The translations under genes were made by a program, and so were the position numbers. 64,000 nt of DNA from Adiantum capillus-veneris (lineage: Eukaryota > Streptophyta > Polypodiopsida > Polypodiales > Pteridaceae), in the NCBI GenBank assembly GCA_014529385.2, contig CM043958.1, positions 138,426,398 through 138,490,397 of the forward strand, read 5' to 3'. The notes beneath the pieces are model-generated. The model was not told where the DNA came from. It worked only from the letters and a program-made list of their open reading frames with translations, and made no database searches. Of this stretch, positions 34,667 through 45,184 are shown piece after piece. Positions within the stretch are counted from its first letter, which is position 1, and every line of letters begins with the position of its first letter.

Positions 34667-36130
34667 GGGAGGGGGTATAGCGGCTTAGTACTTAGGCACC
34701 ACAAAAGGATGGCGAATCCGCACACCCTTCACACATACACAAGCTCACTCCAAAACACAAGACTAGGTGGCGATTCCGCACACCTCACATGGGCAAAACA
34801 TTGCAAGAAAACATACTCACAAAACCTCAAGCTTTATTTAGAGAATTAGGTGATGAAATGGGGAGCATAGGGTAGGGGAATGAGAAGGGAGAGAGTGGTA
34901 GAGCACATGGCGGATAGGTGGGAGTTGATGGCGAAGACTCGCACGAGGATTATGGCCATCATCCTTCATTTAGTTGCCCTTCATCTTCCATAGCCAAGGG
35001 TGTAGAGGTCATGCTCAAGACAAGCATGGTGATTGCGGTGATGGTGATGGTGATGGTGTGGGTGTGTGTGTGTGCACTAGGCACACACAGTGCATAGTGT
35101 GTTCTTTGGTGATGTTGTGTGTGTCTTTAGTGTGATGGTGACCCCTCTTTATATAGGGGAGGAGGGGGGAGAAATTCTAGAATTTAGAAATGAAGAAATC
35201 ATTATCTACATAGGCCATGTGACTGTGGGCCCCACTTGTATGGCTGTGTATATGTGCCAGAGTAGCAGTCTCATGAGAGAGAGACTAAGAGAGAGAGATG
35301 GGTTGATGAAGAAAAAGTGAGAGGTGACATGGAGAATAAAGTAATTACAAGAGGGGAGAGAGGGGAGTGTGTTCAGAGGTGAATCTGTGTGCAGATGTGT
35401 GTGAACACAAGAAAAATCAGGTAACCACCGGGTGGGGATGGGTCTGTGGGCACCTTTTTCAATGAAACTGAGTGTGTGTAAGTGTGGGGGAGGTTATTTA
35501 GCTACAAGACAAGAGACATGGCGCCCTTTAGAGAGAGAGGGGGGGTATTTGGGTCATGGGATATGATAGGAGAGAGAAAGGGGGGGTGGGGTATACTATT
35601 TTGGAAGATAGGGTAAGTTGCATGTGAGTTAGGGTGCATTATTGGTGAGTTATAATGCATTATTGGTGAGAGGTGGGGTAGCTTGAGGGGAGAGAGAAAG
35701 GAGAAAGGACAAGGGGAAGAGAGAGGGGGTTGACCTTTTGAGTGGAGGAGAGGAAAAGGGACACACGGCGGGGCAACAGTGAAGAAAAAGGAGGCAAGGT
35801 GGGGATGGGCTACTCCGCAGGCATGAGGTGGCCTATTTTACCTTTCTTATATATTTACATAATCATACTTTATTTTTTCTTACTTTTTCCAATGCCTTTT
35901 ATCACTCCCTCCCTAAGAGGGGGTTTTCATGGGGTGGGGACGAGAGAAGAGGGGTATGGGAGCTTGGCTTGTGAAAAGCCCCCATCAATGCCTCCTATTT
36001 TGATATCGACAATATGCGATCACTAAATTTTTTGAAAGGACTGATTTTTAACTATCTTTGATAGATAAATGGATTCAAGAACTTAATGCCTATTTTTTTC
36101 TTTGAGTAAATTCTCTTCACTTGCAAGGTT
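34110..36130. repeat. Diverged repeat of about 200 bp, second copy interrupted by 1.6 kb
   Basis: TTTGGTGTGCGTTTAGTTTG at 34,113 recurs at about 34,309 as TTTGGTGTGCATTTAGTTAG. The next part of the unit, GCGATTACTACA through TCCAAGAACTTTAT (34,198-34,315), does not follow in place after the second copy but appears at 36,016-36,130 as GCGATCACTAAA through TTCAAGAACTTAAT. The 34,395-36,010 interval therefore looks like an insertion within the second unit. Confidence 0.5.
34400..36010. other. Purine-rich, gene-less insertion with GA microsatellite
   Basis: Strong strand asymmetry: GGGGAGAGAG-type runs dominate the + strand from about 34,620 to 35,960, including a GA array at 34,628-34,663. TGATGGGAGC near the left edge (34,415) and GCCCCCATCA near the right (35,979) form an imperfect 10-bp inverted repeat, possibly termini. 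No coding domain seen. Confidence 0.4.
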
Positions 36131-36560
36131 TATTTGTAAAAGCTCGCTCGGTTTTGTGTTCGCTCAAAATTTTTTGCTCAAAGGACGTGATTCCTTGTCT
36201 CTTGCGCCGACATCGTGCCACCACTCTGCAAATATTTTTCCTTGTCTTGCAAGAGCAGAAGAAGGATGTATTTCTTTGCTTCTCTATTCACGTTTCTTTG
36301 TAGCCCAATAGTTACAAAGAAAAGCCTGATTAGTGAGACAAGTTTGACTGGAAGTGCTAATGGGATGGCTTTGTATCTGCTTATCCGTGCTCGGACGACA
36401 TTACAACCATCAAAAGAGAGAAGTTGTGGATCACATGAGCAGTAATCTCTTGCAGTACTATCCATTGGCAAGGAGCAAGCGTGAGAGATAGATAGATAGA
36501 TAGATAGTTCTATTATCATCCTGGGAGGTCAAATATGACCTATGGGACCAAATGAACATG
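36131..36560. other. Non-coding, short GATA repeat
   Basis: A short GATA array lies at about 36,485-36,506. Frames on both strands are not recognisable. Confidence 0.4.
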
Positions 36561-37246
36561 TCACGTGGTGTGAGTGGAGTTCATAAGTGACTCTCGATGC
36601 TCAAAAATGGCTGAAATGAGCGTCGCAATAGAGAGTCCACATCGTGGTTGGGAGACGAAGGTATGTAGGGAGAGCTCATGGCTGAATATATGGGGAAAAG
36701 AGGACCTAATGTGGTCAAAAGCTGAGCACTCAAGTAGTGTGTGGTACTCACTCTCTCGCACTTGACGAGGGCATAAGGTGCAAAGTCGATGACACTCCTC
36801 GCCAGTGCCCCAACGTCCTGTCTCGCAGCGTAGAGAATGGGAGCTAAGACGAATGGAGGCAATGGTGCAGATCGCACTCAACGGGATGGGCTCAAGGATG
36901 TAGGAAGGGGTTCGGTTACCTCGTTCCGAGAAGAAGAGAGATTTGTTGTTTGGGGCAACGTGTGTGGTGTAATGGCTGAAGCGAGAACCTCCAGATTTCT
37001 CCCAAGCCATGATACATTGGCATTGTAAGAAGGCCTCATTAACTTGGGAGTCGATCGACGCATCCTTGACCAAGTGACATGCATCCCATCTTCCAAACCA
37101 TTTCTTGATATCAAGCATCCACCCCGAACTTAGTATTTTGCTCTTGCATGTCTTTTGAACCTTTTGACTTGCTTCATATGCGATTCTAGGAAGTCGATGC
37201 AAAGGGCTACGTTGTGTCTTACGCATGTACTCCACAACCCTTTCCA
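36561..37246 (-). pseudogene. LINE ORF2 C-terminal region with cysteine motif
   Basis: On the minus strand the frame is open for about 230 codons. Its last third reads ICTIASIRLSSHSLRCETGR, then LCTLCPRQVRESEYHTLLEC, a C-x2-C-x9-H-x4-C cluster, followed by FDHIRSSFPHIF. This is the layout of the zinc-binding C-terminus downstream of the reverse transcriptase in many non-LTR elements. The N-terminal end runs into a CT array at 37,253-37,306. It may be the tail of the LINE fragment at 38,014-38,118 with a deletion between; that link is inference. Confidence 0.6.
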
Positions 37247-37249
37247 AGC

Positions 37250-37252
<3 letters not shown>

Positions 37253-37309
<57 letters not shown>

Positions 37310-37364
37310 AAAACAACTTTTGTGGCTATGGAGTAGGCAAAATTCAAGATGCAAAAATGTGTGT

Positions 37365-37424
<60 letters not shown>
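37253..37424. repeat. Two microsatellites: (GA)n, and (GT)n followed by (GA)n
   Basis: A GA array at 37,253-37,306 and a compound GT then GA array at 37,359-37,424, separated by about 50 bp of unique sequence. Confidence 0.95.
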
Positions 37425-37427
<3 letters not shown>

Positions 37428-38013
37428 TGGAACCATAACCCCCCTCGTCCTACCATCACCCTCCACCTCTTCTTAGGAGTGGCATGTTTCAAAAGTTAGA
37501 AGCTTCTTTAAAACAATTAAATATATGGCCCCTCCCCAATTCCAATTAAAAGGTCCTCTATTTTACACGCATGAACCACCAAGCCTATGTTGTGTCAAGG
37601 ACAATCCTTTTTGTACCACCAAACCATGCTTTCAGCCTACAATATACTTAGAGCTACAATGCAACTTCACACGAGGGAGACAGGAAGGATTGAAATAGGA
37701 GAGAGTTCATTGAACTGTACTACAACATACACTCACTTTCATTATCCAAATAACTTAGGTCAAAAGATACAAATTTGGCTTTTATACCTTAGCCAATGTT
37801 TGAAAAATTAAATTCTAACTAAATGTCTTAGTAATAAGGCTAGGAACTGCAAATAATTACAAATCTAGAAGCCCTACCCCTTTACACTCTTTGGCAACTA
37901 AATGTGAGACAACAAGTTTGGACTTTACGAGATTTCAAATTAATAAATGGAGTCTTGTTACAATAAGTGGGGATAAAAAATGATAGTGATGTTCTTGTTA
38001 GTTAGTTGAGTAG
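37425..38013. other. Nothing recognised
   Basis: AT-rich, no frame of note, no termini found. It may be decayed LINE sequence between the two LINE fragments. Confidence 0.4.
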
Positions 38014-38118
38014 CTAACAAGAACGTCCTTTGATAAAACAATGCTGATGAGGAGTGATGACTCTATTCAAAATTGGAGCTAACCTTACAGCTATAACTTT
38101 GGCTATAAGCTTGTACGT
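38014..38118 (-). pseudogene. LINE reverse transcriptase fragment at the LTR-element junction
   Basis: On the minus strand the sequence reads TYKLIAKVIAVRLAPILNRV then ITPHQHCFIKGRSC. This matches the reverse transcriptase start motif of plant L1 elements (Y-K-I-x-A-K-V-x-A-x-R-L, then Q-x-x-F-x-x-G-R). The reading continues past the LTR junction as Val-Thr-Tyr-Lys only if the LTR element and one TACGT copy are removed, confirming that the LTR element inserted in this LINE. Confidence 0.75.
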
Positions 38119-39265
38119 TGTGAGCGGGATGGAAACACACAGAACGCCTATATAATGACCCAACACACACTCTTGGGATGATACACACACACTATGGGGC
38201 ACCACTCGGCTTACACAACCCACCTGGCCGAGACAGGAAACACACCTATGGAGTGAGAGGAGAGAGACTACCCATTTACCCACTCCACACAGAGAGATAC
38301 ACACACACACACACACACACTCAAAAAATCAGCTCAAAAGAGGAGAATTTCTGATGTTTAGATATAATTGAGCTTGGGCCAACACCAATGGGTCAAATAG
38401 CTCACACAATATGGGTAAAATAAGCCAGATACAATCACAAACTGGAGTAGAAGCTTCGCTCATAGGAGAAACTTACACAGCCAAAATAGCAAAAAAACAG
38501 TGAGGAATTTGGAAAAATGGACAGCGCCACCACATCCGAAACGGCCCAAAACCCTAGTCTACAACGTCAAAGTGCTCAAATCCGACCTCGGATGAGCAGT
38601 TTACGGCCAAAACATGCTCCAAAATGAGCAAAAACACAGTTGCGGCTGTTCCTCCTCTCCTCTCCACGTTTTTTCTGGTCTTCTCTCTATTTTTTCAGTT
38701 CCCACACTTAGGTTTTTTACTTGGGCACCCTTGGCCTTTTAGATGACCTCAAATGGATCCCGAACAGGCCAAGAACTGACCTCGCAGTGCATAGTTGTCA
38801 CCTTTTTGCATCATCCGCACACCTGGCACTCAACTTTTTTCCATAATGCATCCCGCCACCACGTGAAGCGGCCCCCAAAAGATGGTTCTCATGATGACCT
38901 TTCTGCATAATTATCACAATAAAACACCCACGTTGTGTCCGTACTTCTCCACGTGCAAGTATTGACCCCATTCGAGCGCCTGACGTCACTAGATGCCATC
39001 TGACGCACCTGCTTACCTCATGTCGTCAGCCCGCGGATAGCTTCCTCGAGAAGTTTTACGCGCTACCAACTCCTCATTATTATAGAGAAAAAACAATGGT
39101 ACTGGTAATAGTGAAAATCGATGCACTATGTACACCCTGTCCTACCTGTACACATGTGGGCCCCACGTAACCACTTGGCTTTGGAAAATGGGCAATCCTT
39201 TATTCGATGCACCATGCATGGGTATGTACATATGCGCAATCACTTCTTCCAAAAAACTCCTGACA
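38119..39265 (-). repeat. 3' LTR of the gag-protease element
   Basis: In + coordinates it starts TGTGAGCGGGATGG and ends CTCCTGACA. It contains an AC array longer than in the partner. On the minus strand it reads TG...CA. The purine-rich AGGGGATGGG lies just inside the element at about 39,276-39,285, in the polypurine-tract position. Confidence 0.92.
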
Positions 39266-39303
39266 TAATTTGCCCATCCCCTAGCCTGCTAGAGCATTCA
39301 TGC

Positions 39304-40011
39304 TCAGCAGCAACAACAGTAGTAGATGCTCATTCCACCTGGATCCCACACAAAAACACTTGGCATTCCTTGCATCAAAAGCTTCATCAAGCTTCCCCCT
39401 GGTTCCCAAGGAAAACCTGTAGAGATTCCATATATCAACATTACATCAAGAAAACCATCAATTACTTTGGCATAGACCTGCATGTGCAAATATATCTCCT
39501 TCTCCATAGCTGAGAGGTCTCCACTGATCATTTGTGTCATCAATTCTTGCTTCTTCGACAATTCAACCTTGGTTTGCATCAGCCCTTCAATCACTTCATA
39601 AGGCCCTTCACTTTCATCCTCAAATTCATTTGCAAATACGACTAAACCAGACTCCTGGATTTCTTTGTCCATCAAAAGAAATGCAACATCAGCATTCTCA
39701 TCACTGTTGGTAGTGCTATCACTGTCCTCATCAGTCATTGTGGAATAGTCTTCATCACTAGACTCATCCTCATCTTCATAAAGCTCCTCCAACCGTTTCC
39801 TTGTGTCCATATTATAAAGCTTCTTGGCACCTGTCTTTCCATAGAGGCTAATCGTACCACGTCTCCAATCTTGAACAGCTCCCACTGCACGTAACCATGG
39901 TCTACCCAGTATAATAGGATATGCTCCCAACCCTGCTGGCATCACATGAAAATCAACCACTGCCTTTGCATCATACGCCTCCACTTCTAAGTCTTTACAA
40001 CAGCCAAACAT
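39304..40011 (-). pseudogene. Retropepsin C-terminal half and acidic tail of the gag-protease element
   Basis: The frame reads DLEVEAYDAKAVVDFHVMPA then YPIILGRPWLRAVGAVQDW, the I-I-L-G-R-x-W-L motif that closes a retroviral-type aspartic protease. A long Asp/Glu/Ser-rich stretch (EDEDESSDEDYSTMTDEDSD) follows. It ends with two similar Gly/Pro motifs, WEPGGSLMK and WDPGGMS, just before the polypurine region. Where an autonomous element would continue with reverse transcriptase, this one stops at the LTR. One frameshift near 40,000 separates it from the protease N-terminal half. Confidence 0.75.
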
Positions 40012-40544
40012 TTTACTTTTTGATGGTTTGCCAATCTGATCCGGAAGCCTGACACCCCAGTCACTGTAAGACCCATCTTCTCAACGCATGAGTGTGTTAT
40101 GACACATATTTGGGCTCCACCATCAACATAACCTTGTCCCAGATTTTTTCTTTTGTGCCACACATCTACTATTGGACAAATGTCTGGTAGCTCATCCATT
40201 GCCAACACCTTTACTGAACCTCTCTCTTGCTCTTTCTCCATTGGGTTAACCATTCTCTTCCACTGTCGCTTTAGCTTAGGCACCATCTCTATAAGCTGCC
40301 CAAAAGTAACATCTGCCTTTCTGCTTGTCAGATCCTCCTTCAAGTCATAGCTTGATTGCCCATCCCCTAGTGGAAAATCTGAAATATGAAACTTGCGCCA
40401 AGCCCTCCTTTTCCTCTTGGCCTTGACATCCTCGCCTTCATGGCTCTTTCCTTTTTTCTTACTAGGACTTGGGGCACTTCTTCCTTCCTTTCCCTCTGTG
40501 GTTCTCTTCCCAATAGGCATCACTAATGTATCCTCTAGCTTTCA
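39987..40544 (-). pseudogene. Retropepsin N-terminal half of the gag-protease element
   Basis: A basic linker (KAKRKRRAWRKFHISDF) leads to a protease core: LGQGYVDGGAQICVITHSCV, with D-G-G-A at the active site where D-[ST]-G-[AS] is usual, then GFRIRLANHQKVKCLAVV. D-G-G-[AS] variants occur in some plant elements, so activity is not excluded on that ground. The frame is continuous with gag upstream except for a TGA near 40,543, and breaks near 40,000 by a one-base shift. Confidence 0.75.
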
Positions 40545-40847
40545 TGCCTTCTCCAAGGTGACTACACTTAGCACTTTTGTCTTTACCTTTTCCTCTTGGG
40601 TTAATCCATTGGTTCCTTCATCTCCCTCAATTTTGATGCCATAATCATTTGACCTAGTAAGCACCTGTCTTGGAAATGGATACATGTCTCCCCCCATCCT
40701 TGGTGGCTTATCACATTGCAGGCTGATGTGTCCCAACTCTCCACAATTATAACATGTGGGCATCTGCCTCCAGAAGCTACCATTGCTTTGTCCAACACCA
40801 TTCCTAGGTCTTTCTTCACCTCCTGGCTGATTTGCAAACCTCTCTCA
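40545..40847 (-). pseudogene. Zinc knuckle region of gag
   Basis: The same frame as gag, after one TGA at about 40,845. PTCYNCGELGHISLQCDKPP is a CCHC zinc knuckle with C-x2-C-x4-H-x4-C spacing, as in nucleocapsid domains that bind RNA. A Pro/Arg linker follows. Confidence 0.85.
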
Positions 40848-41618
40848 ACCTCGATTATTTCCCACTTGACCTAGCATGTTTAGGTTGAGATTCTTCATTA
40901 AATCTACCACTTGCCTCATGTCTTGCCTTAGCCCATCATCTTGAACTGTTGTAGCGTCCACTGCTGGCATAACCTGAGGAGTAACAGGAACCACTGGTTC
41001 ATGATCAACCCCTGGCATGCGACCTTGCAAAGACTCCATAGGCTGAAATTCAGACCTCATGGGCAAAGATTCCACCCCTAACTGGCTCATTTTCCTCAGC
41101 TTCCACTCTTTGTTCCTTGCCACCTCCAATGCATCTTCATATGTCCTAGGCTTCTTTAGCTCCACTCTCCAACGTATATTCTCCCAAAGACCAGCCAAGA
41201 ACCTGTCCTTCTTCATCATGTCAGGTGAGGGTACTTGTGGTGCTAAGGCCTTGCACATCCGCTCCCATGCCAATGAGAACTTACGTATGTACGCATCTAC
41301 TGGCTCACCTTCCTTTTGCACCAAACCCTGTACTTCTTGCCACACTTTGTCAGGATCTTCTATCTTCACAAACTCCACTTCCAATCCATGCCTTAGATTG
41401 TCCCAACTCAATCTTACAGGTGGATCAGCCACACGCAACTCCTCTTCAAATGCTTTGGACCAAACTCGTGCATCACTCTTCAAACAAATTTGGAGAAGAC
41501 GTAACATCTACGGAGGGTCATGAATCTGGTTGCTAATGCAGGCAACCTCCATCTTTTCCAAAAAGTCTTCCATATCTTTATCACTTCTTCCATGAAACTC
41601 CGGATAAGAGAAAGCCAT
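40848..41618 (-). pseudogene. Gag (Retrotrans_gag-type) of the LTR element, one in-frame stop
   Basis: Chosen start is MAFSYPEFHGRSDKDMEDFL at 41,618, the usual plant gag opening (a P-x-F-x-G-x-x-D motif followed by a helix). TAG at 41,508 interrupts it, directly followed in the same frame by MLRLLQICLKSDARVW, so a single nucleotide change explains the break. The core continues SWDNLRHGLEVEF, VQGLVQKEGEPVDAYIRKFS and FLAGLWENIRWRV, standard for the Retrotrans_gag fold that assembles the particle. The tail is a Gln/Met-rich linker to the zinc knuckle. Confidence 0.85.
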
Positions 41619-41721
41619 GGCTACCCAAGCTATAATGCTTTGAGAACCCCTTCGAACACACGTGCAAGAACCCAACACTTTTGACTGACTCAATCCCCAG
41701 AAACCTCAATGGAGCTCAACT

Positions 41722-41964
41722 TTAGATAAGGACAAACACATGCACATTAAATGAGTTTTCATAGTTAATCATCGGAATTACAATAGGCAAAGGACATTCC
41801 AGGATCTCTCTTAATCTTCTTGGCCCGAACATAAAGACTATGCGCTGCTGGAAAAAAATCTTCCTGGACACATGAACATTTATCTGGATTCTCTGAGTTA
41901 AATAAAAAGGAGTGAATTGAGGGCCATTTTGATCATCCATTAAAGTCAACCATGAAGCTCCCAA
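41722..41964 (-). CDS. Small conserved ORF, copy 3, upstream of gag in the LTR element
   Basis: An 80-codon frame between the 5' LTR leader and gag, same strand as gag. Residues 24-74 align without gaps to the CACTA-borne copy 2 (32 of 51 identical), sharing INV, SRKI, FQQRIVF, FGP, RL and EIL, with mostly synonymous codon differences. It might be a leader ORF of the retrotransposon or captured exon sequence. No family recognised. Confidence 0.6.
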   Translation of the reverse strand: MGASWLTLMDDQNGPQFTPFYLTQRIQINVHVSRKIFFQQRIVFMFGPRRLREILECPLPIVIPMINYENSFNVHVFVLI

Positions 41965-42670
41965 GAAACCACACCTGTCTTATCCTCTGGTTTTGCCCAA
42001 ATTTTAGCAGCATAACAACATAAATGGCTTAAAAGGCCAAAAAACCAGCCATCATAACTTGGAAAAATTTTGGCTGAGTTTCCCCAGAAGTAGAGCAGTA
42101 AGAACCCAAAATATAGACTGTATATATATGCATAAACTGCCAACAATAGAACCCGAGCAACAATTAGGAATCACTAGTACATAGCCTATGGTGAGGTCAC
42201 GAAAAGGGTGCTACAGCTACTTGTATCACCGAAAGGATCTCCACATTTGAGAATCCCCCAGCTCAATAAAACCTCACGCTATCGACCCTCTCATGAATGC
42301 TAATGCAAATCGTGTATCGTCAAGTCTCAGAAATGACTATCTTCCAGACCAAGTCTCAGAAATGGCTGGGACTGCCAAATAAAACCAAGTATGGCTCCAC
42401 AAAGGCGTACAATGGCAGTTTCCACAAGTAACGTACAATACCAACAAACAATGTGCTCAAACAGGCGCCAAGTGATGCATATCCACAAGAACTGCAAGTG
42501 ACACCACTGCTAGTATATCATTGTGCTTCAGCTACCTGTACCTGTGTGAATCACCTGTACCTGTACCTGTCCCTGTAACCTGTAACCTGTAGTCTGCAAT
42601 CCCGAATCTCGAAGCTCGAAGCTCGAAGCAGAAGGTACTTGAAGAAGATCCTGTGGGGGCACCAAAAGAA
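41965..42670. other. Leader of the gag-protease element
   Basis: Between the 5' LTR and the small ORF. The part next to the LTR is full of CTGTACCTGTACCTG-type short repeats (about 42,533-42,590) and TCGAAGCTCGAAGC. No ORF of note. Confidence 0.6.
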
Positions 42671-43812
42671 TGTGAGCGGGATGGAAACGCACAGAACGCC
42701 TCTATAATGACCCGACACACACTCTTGGGATAATACACACACACTATGGGGCACCACTCGGCTTACACAACCCACCTGGCCGAGACAGGAAACGCACCTA
42801 TGGAGTGAGAGGAGAGAGACTACCCATTTACCCACTCCACACAGAGAGATACACACACACACACACTCAAAAAATCAGCTCAAAAGAGGAGAATTTCTGA
42901 TGTTGAGATATAATTGAGCTTGGGCCAACACCAATGGGGCAAATAGCTCACACAATATGGGTAAAATAAGCCAGATACAATCACAAACTGGAGCAGAAGC
43001 TTCGGTCATAGGAGAAACTTACACAGCCAAAATAGCAAAAAAAAAGTGAGGAATTTGGCAAAATGGACAGCGCCATCACATCCGAAATGGCCCAAAACCT
43101 CAGTCTACAATGTCAAAGTGCTCAAATCCGACCTCGGATGAGCAGTTTATGACCAAAATAGGCTCCAAAATGAGCAAAAACACAGTTGCGGCTGTTCCTC
43201 CTCTCCTCTCCACGTTTTTTCTGGTCTTCTCTCTGTTTTTTCAGTTCCCACACTTAGCTATTTTACTTGGGCACCCTTGGCCTTTTAGATGACCTCAAAT
43301 GGATCCCGAACAAGCCAAGAACTGACCTCGCAGTGCATAGTTGTCACCTTTTTGCATCATCCGCACACCTGGCACTCAACTTTTTTCCATAATGCATCCC
43401 GCCACCACGTGAAGTGGCCCCCAAAAGATGGTTCTCATGATGACCTTTCTGCATAATTATCACAAGAAAACACCCACGTTGTGTCCGTACTTCTCCACGT
43501 GCAAGTATTGACCCCATTCGAGCGCTTGACGTCACTAGATGCCATCTGACACACCTGCTTACCTCATGTCGTCAGCCCGCGGATAGCTTCCTCGAGAAGT
43601 TTTACGCGCTACCAACTCCTCATTATTATAGAGAAAACACACTGGTACTGGTAATAGTGAAAATCGATGCACTATGTACACCCTGTCCTACCTGTACACA
43701 TGTGGGCCCCCCACGTAACCACCTGGCTTTGGAAAATGGGCAATCCTTTATTCAATGCACTATGCATGGGTATGTACATATTCGCAATCACTTCTTCCAA
43801 AAAACTCCTGAC
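42671..43812 (-). repeat. 5' LTR of the gag-protease element
   Basis: In + coordinates it starts TGTGAGCGGGATGG and ends CTCCTGAC, lacking the terminal A of its partner. Immediately inside, on the minus strand, is TTGGTGCCCCCACAG, a TGG-starting sequence at a plausible primer-binding position; it is not iMet and I cannot name the tRNA. Confidence 0.92.
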
Positions 43813-43817
43813 TACGT

Positions 43818-45184
43818 CACACTTTTGATAGTCTTAAAAGTGTATGCAAAGGGATATGAAAAGTTAGTGCCTATAGGTTTTATGTAAATCCATGGTGAAG
43901 TTATAGTAAGTCGTGACAAAGGTACATGAAAAATTAGAGCAAGGATCGAGGATTATAAGTGCATGAGAATTAGAATCATCACTCTCCACATACTTTCAAA
44001 ACCAAAACTCGAATTTGACTCTCTCTCCTCATAACTAAAAAGCCTTTTCTCTCTCTTGCCTTTGTCACACCAAAAAATAGTCATAGAAACAATTACCGTG
44101 ACCTCCACTTCACTCTCAAGGGTCAAAAAGTCGAATTATGTAAATAGGAAAAAAATTCTTTGAGTGCAAAAAACAATTTGACAGGCAGAAAACGGTATGA
44201 GACTCATTCTAGGGCAAAACTTGGTCAAAATACATTTAGCAAGGGTAGTGAAGAAGTTGGAGATAAGATTTGGTTGCCTAATGCTTATGCTTTAGTCTGC
44301 CACTCTCTACATGGAGCATCATGATGTGATTATTTCCAATCATGAGATGTATTGACTTTGGCTATGATGGTTTTTTGTCTTTGGCCACAATGGTTATTTG
44401 GGTGCTTGTGCTCTTGAGGATTGATTCAGAGTGGCTTAGAGAGAGTGATCATGCCCTCCATGTACTTTACTACATCTAGTTTTTCTACCAAAACTCTAGT
44501 GAATTTTTTCAAAATACTATGGATTCATGTCAACCTATTCACAATGACACATGCTAAAGATGGTGAGCATACAAAGAGAAACAAGTAGTAGACCATCCCA
44601 CAAAGGAGGAAGAAGACAACCTACCAAATGTAGCTCCCCACAATGAATCCAAGGGAGAATATCCAACTTTTAAAAGTTGGTGAACCAGAGTCTAACGTAG
44701 AGCTTTACAACAAGCTTTACCCTACCAAGAGCTAGATAGGCAAAGATGAATTAGCACGCCATAGTTCCAAGATCGTTTTTTTTACCAAACTGATAATTGT
44801 GATTGAGTGTATGTATTCAAATCTTAAGGAACTGTACAAAGTAACCTGGCACTCATACCAAGCCTTGAGAACAATTCCAAATATTACAAAGGACCTGCCC
44901 TAGGCTAGCCAACATCTAGGGTCACCTACCCATCGAGGTGGAGAGAATAGTTTGATTCCACTCATCCAAGTTCCTCCTTTTTCCAAGGGAAAAAATCATT
45001 TCCCTAATTTCTTAGGCGATCTCCATGAAGCTAGCTATTGAACAGTGATTTTTGAACACTTGACAGTTTCTGGCTTCCAAACATGCTGCAAGTAGCAAAA
45101 CCTAATAGTTTGTGTGAAAATTAGCGTGCAACGTTTGAATTTTCATCACCATTCCTCAAAATAATAGATCGTTCTTGTAGAACT
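43818..45184. other. Nothing firmly recognised
   Basis: This should continue the LINE into which the LTR element inserted, on its upstream side, but beyond the junction codons I see no clear LINE similarity. Confidence 0.4.

Larger units (their letters stand above)
38119..43812 (-). mobile_element. Complete non-autonomous LTR retrotransposon (gag-protease only), 5.7 kb
   Basis: Two direct LTRs (38,119-39,265 and 42,671-43,812) flank about 3.4 kb. The target duplication TACGT is present on both sides (38,114-38,118 and 43,813-43,817). Coding is on the minus strand, so the right LTR is the 5' LTR. Inside are a small conserved ORF, gag with a zinc knuckle, and a retropepsin-like domain, but no reverse transcriptase, RNase H or integrase. 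It must have been mobilised in trans (a TR-GAG-like element). By rough hand count the LTRs differ at about 3 percent of positions, so the insertion is moderately old. Confidence 0.92.

Noticed and set aside
38121-38316. Cys/Val/Ser-rich minus frame joined to the LINE motif
   Set aside because: The frame crosses the LTR boundary at 38,119; only the part left of it is LINE. The rest is LTR sequence, repeated at 42,551-42,862.
39121-39513. + strand frame of 130 codons near the LTR end
   Set aside because: It overlaps the LTR and the antisense of the gag-protease tail, which has clear homology on the minus strand.
42533-42600. CTGTACCTGTACCTG repeats as a satellite
   Set aside because: Only a few short units in the leader of one LTR element; not enough for an array.
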